From positions 1,354,299 through 1,418,298 of the forward strand of contig SCFE01000082.1 of NCBI GenBank assembly GCA_004352715.1: a stretch of 64,000 bases of DNA. Direction: 5' to 3'. Under the pieces are notes generated by a model. It did no database searches, was not told the DNA's origin, and saw nothing but the letters and a program-made list of their open reading frames with translations. The translations under genes were made by a program, and so were the position numbers. Shown here in pieces: positions 57,501 to 64,000 of the stretch (positions are counted from its first letter, which is position 1; each line of letters begins with the position of its first letter). This DNA is from Hofstenia miamia (lineage: Eukaryota > Xenacoelomorpha > Acoela).

Positions 57501-59386
57501 TAATTATTAATAACATAACTCCCCAGTGCCTATTTAATAGAATTAATCAATGAATGTTTAATCCCAAACAAAACAACTAACCGATATTTTTTACAAAAAT
57601 GTCCATTAACTATATGTACATGTATAATTTAAAATTTAAGAAATGCAAAGGATACTCGCTATCACTTTGTTTAAAACGTAATTTCCAAACCAGTCTATAG
57701 GAGTACGTTATTGCGAGACTTTACTGAGATTTTTACGTATACTTCTAATCTTGCTTTCTATCCACAATCTGAACAACTAGAAGGAAATAATCCAAAATCT
57801 GAGAATGTGAATAATTTCATAATAAATGGTCTTAAATTTTATGAATTTCTTTATCACTTGTATAGTGTTTCAATACCACTTATAGCAAAAATATTCGAAG
57901 AATTCAATAATTTTTTTATGTAAACAATTTTTTTAGATTTCAAATACTATGACGATCCTGCTGATGAATTTAAGGATCCCCAGGGAAGTCTTCTTCCGTT
58001 GTGGACATTCACCTATGAAGAAGCAAAGAAGTTAGCAGTTACATCCTTATGTTGGAATCCAACGCATAGCGATTTGTTTGCCGTCAGTTATGGATCTTGT
58101 AAGTAAATTTTATCTCTCTTATATGCAGAATCGTCGTTTCTCTGATGGTTTGTCAAGTTTTAGGTTACGTTTATCCAACTTTGTGTCATCTTCATTGCTT
58201 GTATTATAAAAATATGTATCAAATAATGGGTTGGGGTGTTCACAATCGTGGCAAATTACTGAACGTGTATCGTTTATTATTAGTATCTTTATATTTACTA
58301 TTATAGTGCTATGGGAAGCGATGGTGGTATTTTAGCTTAACAAAATGTATTATTTACTGTTAATTTCTTTTTTCTTGTTTTCAGGTTCCTGAGTTTATAA
58401 TATTTCTGTTTAGATGAATTTATGAAACAGAACGGAGGTCTAATCCTCTATTTTTCCTTGAAGAATCCTTCATTTCCTGAGTATCGTTTCAAAACAGACA
58501 GTGGCGTGATGTGTATCGATTGTCATGAGAATTATCCGTACCTCGTATGCGTTGGATTCTACGATGGACACGTGGCAGTTTACAACATGATTTCCGACTC
58601 TAAGGTTTTAATTTTTTGTATATAGGTGTATATGTTAATTATAAAATATCAGTGGTAAACTTTGTTTATATATTTTTTCAATCAACTGTTTGAAATCAAG
58701 AAGAAACTTTTTACACGTAGACTGGTTTGTTTAGGGATGTTTACAATAAGAAAACAAGTTTTAAATTGCAAATCACTCGTAAATTTAAATAATATTGTGG
58801 ATTCAAAGAAAAAGCAATATTTACGACATTTGTGGAAGTTAACAACTGTTTAACACTAGAGGTACCAAACGTATCAAATTGACTTACGCATGCATTCATT
58901 AAAAACAACAGCAGGTATATACACCTCCAAAAATAATCTGATAATCTATTTGAATTTCTATTAGTACAATTTTTTAAATCTATTACGCAATTTTTTAATT
59001 GAAATGCTACATGTAAAATGAATCTCAAGAAGTAATGGTACTTCACTGTGTTAAATTTGTTTATTGTGTGCAACGTTGTTCTTCCAAAACTATGTCAATG
59101 ATTCGAAATTTTCAGCAGTGTCTTCAATAATATTGTTTAGACTGCTTTAACACAATCAACAGCCGAGGAAAAGCACTCAGATCCTGTTTGGGAAGTGCGT
59201 TGGCAAAAGGACGATATAGATAACAATCTCAACTTCTACTCCGTCTCTTCTGATGGGAACGTTGTGTCTTGGACTGTTGTCAAAGTATAGTGTTCTTTTA
59301 CGATGAAGTATCATGTCTGTTTTAGTCTGAACTGAAAAAATCTATCAAGTTGAAACTTTGTGATGAGCAATCTACTGAAGACCACG
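43096..59386 (+). CDS. DNAI1: Axonemal dynein intermediate chain 1 (outer arm), spliced gene, 3' end missing
   Basis: Fourteen exons join in frame: 43,096-43,122; 52,472-52,537; 52,896-53,000; 53,115-53,322; 53,376-53,437; 53,492-53,536; 53,582-53,614; 54,087-54,197; 54,243-54,347; 55,900-56,062; 57,937-58,098; 58,414-58,604; 59,141-59,284; 59,326-59,386. Together they give about 494 residues of a family that is usually near 700. Diagnostic text includes [58 protein letters not shown] and [12 protein letters not shown], all DNAI1/IC78 signatures. The protein binds outer-dynein-arm heavy chains and docks them on doublet microtubules in motile cilia and flagella. WD repeats begin near exon 11. 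The remaining WD repeats are not in the window. The first exon is assigned by phase, Kozak context and donor only. Confidence 0.9.
43571..43800 (-). mobile_element. 3' fragment of a LINE-C-type retroelement in DNAI1 intron 1
   Basis: TTATCAAAATTGAAGTGAGG and the adjoining bases match the 3' end of LINE-C near 47,835-47,890. The minus-strand frame ([20 protein letters not shown]) corresponds to the same end region. It is a short dead fragment. Confidence 0.6.
43986..44010 (+). promoter_or_regulatory. LINE-B 5' leader shared with LINE-A
   Basis: TATTGTTATTACACAGAT followed by TAATTAG, 24 of 25 bases identical to 17,819-17,843. The flanking sequence upstream is unrelated. It lies 10 nt before the ORF1 ATG. 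Confidence 0.65.
44021..44897 (+). CDS. LINE-B ORF1 protein (232 aa after removing a false gap)
   Basis: The ATG at 44,021 starts [20 protein letters not shown]. Residues about 20-65 carry a Cys pattern, C-x4-C then C-x2-C (KCTTDSC...MCGYC), like half of a PHD-type zinc finger, a feature of ORF1 in some CR1-like LINEs. The C-terminal half is charged and helical ([40 protein letters not shown]), typical of LINE ORF1 nucleic-acid-binding domains. The 30 bases on each side of the N run 44,698-44,845 are identical; collapsing them restores one frame that ends TGA at 44,895-44,897. Confidence 0.8.
44698..44845. other. Spurious assembly gap (148 N) with duplicated flanks
   Basis: The left flank 44,668-44,697 and right flank 44,846-44,875 are the same 30 bases (TTTCTACGTCCGCAATGGTA and on). 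The contigs overlap, and no sequence is missing. Confidence 0.9.
44895..44900 (+). promoter_or_regulatory. Candidate stop-codon readthrough site (TGA CTA) in LINE-B
   Basis: ORF1 ends TCG AAT TGA CTA TCA CAG ATG, with ORF2 in the same frame. The eight bases TGACTATC are identical to the LINE-A junction. Here an ATG follows three codons later, so reinitiation is an alternative. Confidence 0.55.
44898..47521 (+). pseudogene. LINE-B ORF2: APE endonuclease and reverse transcriptase, with frame breaks
   Basis: The first ATG is at 44,907 ([20 protein letters not shown]). The APE domain shows [33 protein letters not shown] and [10 protein letters not shown]. The RT domain shows [43 protein letters not shown] (canonical YADD) and [16 protein letters not shown]. 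The C-terminal region runs to TAA at 47,519-47,521. Defects are a frameshift near 45,285-45,310, another near 45,770-45,790, a TGA at about 47,132 and a 278-N gap (46,225-46,502) covering RT motifs 0-2. Function in an intact copy would be target-primed reverse transcription. Confidence 0.88.
46225..46502. other. Assembly gap (278 N) inside LINE-B RT
   Basis: The missing protein segment (between [11 protein letters not shown] and [10 protein letters not shown]) is about the length expected for this RT region, so the gap size is plausible. Confidence 0.95.
47820..51455 (-). pseudogene. LINE-C: decayed LINE-A-related retrotransposon, split by a MITE
   Basis: On the minus strand from 51,455 down: ORF1-like text ([40 protein letters not shown]), a TGA CTC at 50,714-50,709, then ORF2 beginning [20 protein letters not shown] with APE motifs ([24 protein letters not shown]). 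After the inserted 49,113-50,212 element it continues ([38 protein letters not shown]) and an RT ([33 protein letters not shown] replacing the YxDD box). The C-terminal region, [20 protein letters not shown] and [20 protein letters not shown], parallels LINE-A's. Numerous stops and shifts make it inactive. Confidence 0.85.
49113..50212. mobile_element. 1,100-bp non-autonomous TIR transposon (Tigger/mariner-like MITE)
   Basis: Ends are inverted copies of CAGGCAACC(C/G)CGCCTAAGTC (19 of 20), flanked by TA duplications (49,111-49,112 and 50,213-50,214). Subterminal copies of CCGACTTA/AAGTCGGA recur inside the right end. No transposase frame is present, so movement would need a transposase in trans. 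TA targets and CAG-starting termini suit the Tc1/mariner/pogo superfamily. It interrupts LINE-C right after the AADFNLP endonuclease motif, so it is younger than LINE-C. Confidence 0.88.
51534..51772. repeat. (TA)n microsatellite containing an assembly gap
   Basis: TA runs at 51,537-51,574 and 51,759-51,770 flank 184 N (51,575-51,758). The repeat is probably longer than one read. Open frames reading IYIYIY through it are meaningless. Confidence 0.92.
52472..52537 (+). CDS. DNAI1: DNAI1-like exon 2
   Basis: Acceptor CTATTTAG, donor GTAAGTGC, phase 0 at both ends. It encodes [20 protein letters not shown] and NR, a basic N-terminal tail of low conservation. Confidence 0.6.
52896..53000 (+). 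CDS. DNAI1: DNAI1-like exon 3
   Basis: Acceptor GGTTTTTCAG, donor GTATTAAT, phase 0. An acidic stretch ends [12 protein letters not shown], matching the family's P-x-DQLELT(E/D) block before the conserved ELKEE helix. Confidence 0.85.
53115..53322 (+). CDS. DNAI1: DNAI1-like exon 4
   Basis: Encodes [20 protein letters not shown] then [14 protein letters not shown], the most conserved N-terminal segment of DNAI1. Donor GTAAGTAT, leaving in phase 1. Confidence 0.95.
53376..53437 (+). CDS. DNAI1: DNAI1-like exon 5
   Basis: Acceptor TTCGTTTAG; completes a Leu codon, then [20 protein letters not shown], an acidic linker. The preceding intron is 53 nt and the following one 54 nt. Confidence 0.85.
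53492..53536 (+). CDS. DNAI1: DNAI1-like exon 6
   Basis: 45 nt, [15 protein letters not shown], between acceptor CCTTTATAG and donor GTAAGTATAG; phase 0. Low-conservation linker. Confidence 0.75.
53582..53614 (+). CDS. DNAI1: DNAI1-like micro-exon 7 (33 nt)
   Basis: [11 protein letters not shown] between CTGTGATAG and GTATGTAAAG. The L-x-TP motif parallels the ELMTP segment that precedes the NQFNFSERASQT block in relatives. Phase 0 on both sides, so it could also be skipped. Confidence 0.65.
54087..54197 (+). CDS. DNAI1: DNAI1-like exon 8
   Basis: Contains [20 protein letters not shown], a DNAI1 signature. The SQT triplet resembles LC8 light-chain docking motifs (inference). Acceptor TTTCTTTAG, donor GTAAGCTG. 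Confidence 0.93.
54243..54347 (+). CDS. DNAI1: DNAI1-like exon 9
   Basis: [20 protein letters not shown] then [15 protein letters not shown], a highly conserved core. The 45-nt intron before it ends TTTTTTATAG. Confidence 0.95.
54348..55899. other. DNAI1 intron 9, no nested gene seen
   Basis: 1,552 nt, AT-rich. Two open stretches (54,383-54,613 and 54,629-54,814) have no recognisable motif. The second ([20 protein letters not shown]) could be a faded transposon or retrogene scrap. Confidence 0.5.
54504..54524. repeat. (TA)n microsatellite in DNAI1 intron 9
   Basis: Short perfect TA run. Confidence 0.9.
55900..56062 (+). CDS. DNAI1: DNAI1-like exon 10
   Basis: A Lys-rich linker, then [20 protein letters not shown] and GD; donor GTATTTATT in phase 1. 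It matches the AAKIMERMVNQNTYDDI block of relatives. A 1.55-kb intron precedes it. Confidence 0.93.
56063..57936. other. DNAI1 intron 10, no nested gene seen
   Basis: 1,874 nt. An acceptor-like TTTATAG at about 57,160 is followed by a less AT-rich patch (57,160-57,330), but its frames are short and it does not fit the dynein phase or family sequence. Confidence 0.5.
57937..58098 (+). CDS. DNAI1: DNAI1-like exon 11 (start of the WD propeller)
   Basis: [20 protein letters not shown], then [20 protein letters not shown]: the first WD-type blade, with the characteristic CWNP and DLFAV pattern. Acceptor TTTTTTTAG, donor GTAAGTAA. Confidence 0.95.
58414..58604 (+). CDS. DNAI1: DNAI1-like exon 12
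   Basis: [57 protein letters not shown]-blade strands. The donor GTTTTAATT is weaker than others, but the phase fits exon 13. Confidence 0.93.
59141..59284 (+). CDS. DNAI1: DNAI1-like exon 13
   Basis: [38 protein letters not shown]; 48 codons. Acceptor TATTGTTTAG, donor GTATAGTG, and the following intron is 41 nt. Confidence 0.95.
59326..59386 (+). CDS. DNAI1: DNAI1-like exon 14 (last exon seen)
   Basis: [20 protein letters not shown], ending in phase 1 at donor GTGAGTTTG, so at least one more exon must follow. The next expected block (start of the third WD blade) was not found before 64,000. Confidence 0.85.
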
Positions 59387-61845
59387 GTGAGTTTGTTTCA
59401 ACAACTTAGATTCAAATTTGTCCATTTAATAATACACGTTTGCGAGTATCCATCCAATTTTGAGGTAAATTGTGGTAGCGGATTTAACACATTGCAATAT
59501 TACATATGGTCTTCACCTTTTTAGCATGTGTGAGTTGTGAATAAGATATGCAAACCCCCTCTCGATCTCAGAATGATGTGCACTAAACTTGATTTTATAC
59601 AAAGGCAAAGCGATTTAGTGTCGGACGAAAAAACTATTCGAATATTTGAATGGAGGTATTTGCAAATATTTGAACAGTTCGAATACTTTTTGTTTTATTT
59701 CAGTTACTATGCTTGTATGAATCTACATTAACGTGTTATATTTCTTGGTAAATACTGTCGCTAAGGAAGGCTTGTTTTACAGCCCTACATGATGTATACG
59801 TTAGGTATAAGTGCGTTGCGGTGGTTAGCGGTAGAATTAAAACAACGTGCGGTGGCATAAAAGTTATGCAGATAACGTGTTTTGTCAAAAAACATTTTTT
59901 GAAGCAAAACTAAAAGATTTCACATACAAAATATTAAAAGTAATTTTTACTTATTTCATTGAGAATTTGATACTACCCTAATATAATTGAATGAAATCAC
60001 AAAATTGTCTTTAAACTTTTTTACGAATGATTCATAATCCTAAAAAAATAATTCAGAAATATTTATCTTTTCCTATGGAGATAAAAATAGCATTACGGCG
60101 GCATACCGCGGCAAAATCTCATTTTTTGCGGACATTGCGGTGGTTAGCGGGCAAATTTTTTCTCTGCTGTGGTAATAATTTTAAAAAATCCGTACCGCGC
60201 TCATCTCTAGAATACGTGCTAGTATAAAATGATTTATGTTTAATAAACACAAAATCACAAGAAAATATTCTGATGCAGAATTGTATTAAACACAAAAAGC
60301 AACAAAGAAATTTCATTTAATAAATTCATTATACCGGTAGTTAAAAATAATCAGCAATGCTTGATAATTTTAATTGTTCAATCAAGTTTAGATTTTTTCC
60401 TTAATTGCAACTACCGTTACTTACGTTATAATAAAGGGATTTAAATCGCAATTGGAAATGGAAACCCGGTTTTGCCATGCGGGCAATTTTTCCAGCTTGC
60501 AGCCGTTTTGAAGCTTCCGAGAAAGACTGATAATTTTACAAGCTAAACTTAAAAAAGTAACATTCATTTTATTTGATAAGAATAGCAATTATGTCTGGGG
60601 TAATATATTAAATTTATTTCCCCGTAACCCCTCATTATCGTACATATGCTAAATATACAATGCAATTAATACTTACAGGCTGAAAAGCGGTCGGCAATTA
60701 TTAGCGTGATTTGTACTTATTGGGTGAGGACTATAAAACTAAGTTAGGTTATTAATCTTTTCAAAATGCTTTATATTAAACAATCTGCCAAATTTGTTCC
60801 CAAGCAAGGGGCCAGCGGGGCACTGCCCCCTAAAATGTTTTCAGAAAATTTCATTTATAAATTCTTGCAATTGTGTACAATTTCACACACATCAATTCAT
60901 GTTTTCTTGACAATGAATGGTATGCTGATATAAACCATTTGAAATATTAGAGAATGTGAAATATTATTGTCTTTGCTTTCCTTCGTCAATAGAATTCAAC
61001 CGCAAGAATGCAATTCTGTACTAGTAACTGTTCAGTTTGATTTTCTATCCAAATTTGAGTCCATAGCATATCTCACAAAAACAAGTTTGCAAAACACTCT
61101 ACTGCGGTAAACATAAAATCATGACAAAAGTTTGACAAGAATTATCAGTATAGCATCGTCTTAATATGCACATACATATAAGGCAAGTTGCTAAAATAAT
61201 AAACAAAGGTACTTTGTGGCGGTAATGCTTTAATTGGGAGACGTCCTAGGTAATGGTTTTCCTATTTTGGTAAAGAAAATTGGAATTATTGAAAGATTTG
61301 AAGGTCAAATATACTTGAAAATGGGCTAGCCATAGCTGAACAGAGATGGGATGATTTAGCAAAAATTGAAAATATAGGTGTTCTAGCAGCCTTACTAATG
61401 GTTGTATAGGTTAGGATTATTGTAAAATTGAGCATAAAACTTTTTTTAATTAAATGAACTTTGGCCGAAATTGTCAATTTTAAGCAAATTTATAGACTTA
61501 AATCTCACATATTTCAATGGAAAATCAGCTTAAGACCATTCCTGTCTTGCTTACTCACCTAATTTTAAACGATTTTTTTGTAAGCACTGTATACCTATTC
61601 GCCAAATTTTGTTTGGAAGAATCGCCAGACGCCAAAGAAACTTGTAGCTGTGTTCTTACAATCGGTGTTTTATATAAACAGGATCGAGTCTTACACCACC
61701 AGTTATCTTTTTGAATATACAATCCACTTTTATTAAGTTGATTTTTTTTTGAATGGCCTGGATTGGCATTCTATATCATGATCATTGAGATATGGAAATT
61801 AATGACATGGATGTTACCTCTAGAAACTTTCGAGCTATTGTTCAG
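59387..61845. other. DNAI1 3' intron or flank with GCGGTGG repeats, no gene assigned
   Basis: GCGGTGGTTAGCGG occurs at about 59,818 and again at about 60,136, with GC-rich variants between them. The patch ends CCGTACCGCGCTCATCTCTA (about 60,190-60,210), whose inverse TAGAGATGAGCGCGG looks like a hAT terminus. A small non-autonomous hAT-like element is likely, but the left end was not matched. GGGGCCAGCGGGGCACTGCC near 60,808 is another isolated GC patch. Confidence 0.45.
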
Positions 61846-62055
61846 CTTTATTGATTCCTGCATATATTTGCAAAATACTTTATGAAGATATTGAACTTGC
61901 AATCAATCCTTATGGAGAACTATTAAATACTCTACCAATTGACGTTTGTGTACAGTTTAAACTCTGGAAGAAGCAATATAGTTTTCATTCTGAGATAATT
62001 TCTTGGCAAAAAGCGCACGCACTTTGTGATGAGGACATTTTTTACTTTTCTTTTG
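61846..62055 (+). CDS. Unassigned candidate exon
   Basis: The acceptor GAGCTATTGTTCAG is followed by about 70 open codons and then a donor-like GTAGGGGC. The text reads LLIPAYICKILYEDIELAIN, PYGELLNTLPIDVCVQFKLW, IISWQKAHALCDEDIFYF, which has the composition of real protein. The acceptor phase would fit after DNAI1 exon 14, but the sequence is not WD-like, so I do not join it to that gene. No family is recognised. It may be another gene's exon or a transposon fragment. Confidence 0.3.
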
Positions 62056-63352
62056 GTAGGGGCATAAACTAGAAAACAGATAGTTTGATATTTTTAATTT
62101 TTTGGAGTCAGCATTGCAAAGTACTTTCATACAATTTTAATTATGTTCGAAGAGAAAATTTTTATATCATTGATATTTGTTTAAATACTCGTTTAAAAAT
62201 CACCGATGCCTATAGACATTCGAACTTCTCTACTAATATATCACTACATATGTAATGCTTAACTATGTAAAAGTAATGCTTAATTGAAAAACATGGATTT
62301 CAATAGCTACACTGTGCAATATGAACAAATAAGTTATGTATATATTGTTTATTTTCTTTTCTAATGATTGTGCGGTCTGCGTAATAAAGGCATAACCTTG
62401 TTTCTAATGCATGAAAGAAAAAAGTTATGCTGATTTTTGGCTCTCTGTTTTGGAGGCGTACGTGCTCCCGCCTGTTGGAAACAGTCAGTGTTATTAAAAT
62501 CCAACTTATATTTTGTCCTTTTATAGTCGAAACGATTTTCTGTGTAAATTTTTAGTTAAATGTTTATTTTTCAATCGTTCAATGTTAGCATCGAATTAAT
62601 TTATTCAAACAAGCCTTTTAAAATAGTATTCCAAAACATTCTTCAAAATAGTCTGTAGCAGTAAATTCACTCGATTTTCTACAAGTTTAATAAATATTGT
62701 GCCAATATAATTTTAAATCATATATAGCACGATTCAATCTATGTTGAGTATGTATGTGGTTTCAGAAATAATTTGGCATTACGTATTATTAATGAACTTT
62801 TTAAATGAAAGCGATTTCCAGTTATGAAGGACCATAATCGGTAATACAACTGGAATAGTTGAATTCACTGGTTGCAAATGCATAAGTAAAAACGATAATT
62901 CAAATTCCGTCAAAGCAAAATCGTTTTGTAAGTGCATGATTTTACAAATGTATGGTTATGCCGAACTCAATGCAAAGTTTGCCGTAAAAGCAGGTAGTAA
63001 AAAAGTCTATAAATTCGGATTTTGACTAAAAGTTGAAAATTAAAAAACGTTTTTAGTTATAAAATAATGTTAAATTTTTTACATATTTGAAAAACTGTTC
63101 CAAATTTAAGTTAGCCAAGTGCACATTTTGTTCGGATACCTTTATGTTTAAATTTGAAAAGGAACATGAAACCGAATTTGGTGGATTCTAAAAGTGATTG
63201 TTAGTATAAACGATTTAAATAATCTAATAAATCAATTAAAATTTGTTTTTAATAAATACAGAAAAAATATTAATAGTAAAAAACCAAATGGGAAAGTAAC
63301 TAAAATATATATTATCTATCCTAAAAATGTCTACAAAAATTGAAAATAAAGT
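62056..63352. other. AT-rich DNA 3' of histone H1, no gene seen
   Basis: No exon was recognised. The presumed H1 3' UTR lies at its right end (minus strand). I found neither a histone stem-loop nor a canonical AATAAA there. Confidence 0.45.
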
Positions 63353-63835
63353 CTATTTCTTTGCTGGCTTCTTGGCTGCGGATTTCTTTGTGACAGCTTT
63401 TTTGGCAGCGCTCTTCTTAACGGCTGGCTTCTTTGAGGCGGGTTTCTTGGCTGTAGTCTTCTTTTTTGGAGTAGCTGATTTGGCTTTAGGTTTCTTGGGA
63501 GTAGACTTTGCGCCAGACTTCTTAGCTGCTGGTTTTTTCGAAACGGGCTTCTTTGTCTTGGGCTTTTTGGCAGATAATTTGAACGATCCCTTGTTTGCAA
63601 CAAGAGCACCGGTAGCAACCATTCTTTTGAAGTTGAAGCGCATGCGGGCATTATGAGCTGCGTCAGTTGCAACAATAGTATTGTTTGCACGGATATACTT
63701 CGAAATTGCTTGTCGGGAAGAACCTTTCTTGTCACCTAAAGCAGTGATTGCTTTAGCGATCATTTGACTGTAAGGAGCATGAGTTGAGGGCTTCTTGGCT
63801 TTGGTGGCTTTTTTGGCGGGAGTTGAACTAGACAT
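63353..63835 (-). CDS. Linker histone H1, single exon (160 aa)
   Basis: ATG at 63,835 (MSSSTPAKKATKAKKPSTHA), stop TAG at 63,353-63,355. Residues about 18-92 form the winged-helix H15 globular domain: YSQMIAKAITALGDKKGSSR, QAISKYIRANN, FKRMVATGALVANKGSFKLS. The C-terminal 65 or so residues are a Lys/Ala/Pro-rich tail with STPKKP-type Cdk sites. It binds linker DNA at the nucleosome dyad and compacts chromatin. The short tail makes it smaller than the typical 190-220-residue somatic H1. No introns, no core histone genes nearby. GC-richer than its surroundings, as expected of a highly expressed gene. The exact H1 variant is not assignable. Confidence 0.96.
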   Translation of the reverse strand: MSSSTPAKKATKAKKPSTHAPYSQMIAKAITALGDKKGSSRQAISKYIRANNTIVATDAAHNARMRFNFKRMVATGALVANKGSFKLSAKKPKTKKPVSKKPAAKKSGAKSTPKKPKAKSATPKKKTTAKKPASKKPAVKKSAAKKAVTKKSAAKKPAKK

Positions 63836-63907
63836 GATGAGCTGTAATAACTGTACGTAAAGACGTTGAATGTAATCGAAAATAATAGAGCTTTATCCGC
63901 GCAAGTG

Positions 63908-63914
63908 TATATAT
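63908..63914 (-). promoter_or_regulatory. TATA box of histone H1
   Basis: Minus-strand CAATATATACACTTG, with the TATATA core about 73 nt upstream of the H1 ATG, followed by a GC-rich GCGCGG. The position suits a core promoter with a short 5' UTR. Confidence 0.6.
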
Positions 63915-64000
63915 TGTTCCGCATCAACCTAAACGAAAACGGTGGGTGAAATTAAATAATGCAATTATCAGTAATAAATTTGTGCGTCTATCCAATTTTC

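Noticed and set aside
57160-57553. Exon-like segment in DNAI1 intron 10 (acceptor-like TTTATAG, 124-codon frame)
   Set aside because: Would break the exon 10 to exon 11 junction, which is exact in phase and sequence; no dynein similarity.
1-64000. tRNA, rRNA, snRNA and CRISPR-like arrays
   Set aside because: None were recognised by eye; no spaced identical repeats of CRISPR type. A covariance-model scan could still find small RNAs I missed.

Overview
This window is a piece of an animal nuclear genome, read from a gapped draft assembly. It is strongly AT-rich, host genes are split by canonical GT..AG introns, and most of the DNA is transposable elements. One host gene is an axonemal dynein subunit, so the animal has motile cilia or sperm flagella. 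Introns are of two kinds: very short (41-54 nt) and multi-kilobase, filled with transposons. I cannot name the species. No bacterial, plasmid or CRISPR features are present.

Host genes. (1) A FAM219-family gene runs on the minus strand across 9,015-26,340. Four phase-compatible exons are visible and the upstream N-terminal exon(s) were not found. Its 12.4-kb last intron holds a nest of transposons. (2) An outer-arm axonemal dynein intermediate chain (DNAI1-like) runs on the plus strand from an ATG at 43,096 to at least 59,386. Fourteen exons join in frame; the C-terminal WD repeats are not in the window. Its 9.3-kb first intron carries two LINEs and a MITE. (3) A single-exon linker histone H1 lies on the minus strand at 63,353-63,835, with a TATA box. 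(4) One or two possible small secreted proteins lie at 34,962-35,449 (minus), tentatively.

Mobile elements, left to right: a decayed LINE RT (5.6-6.4 kb); a decayed Tc1-like transposase (11.3-14.5 kb) split by an intact Tigger/pogo element (12,177-14,387); a decayed LINE (15.2-17.1 kb); LINE-A (17,819-21,552), complete with open ORF2; a deleted Tc1-like element (23,959-24,865); two decayed hAT elements (27.5-28.7 and 30-32 kb); a decayed P-element-like transposase (33.2-34.4 kb); a LINE with a restriction-like endonuclease between TAA repeats (37.1-39.0 kb); LINE-A2 (39.9-42.0 kb, minus), a 5'-truncated relative of LINE-A; LINE-B (43,986-47,560); and LINE-C (47.8-51.45 kb, minus), itself split by a 1,100-bp TIR element.

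The most interesting signal is in LINE-A and LINE-B. Their proteins are highly diverged, yet both begin with nearly the same 25-nt leader just before the ORF1 ATG. In both, ORF1 ends in TGA CTA TC and ORF2 continues in the same frame. LINE-A has no in-frame ATG before its endonuclease domain. This fits programmed stop-codon readthrough, and possibly a captured spliced leader or a shared promoter at the 5' end.
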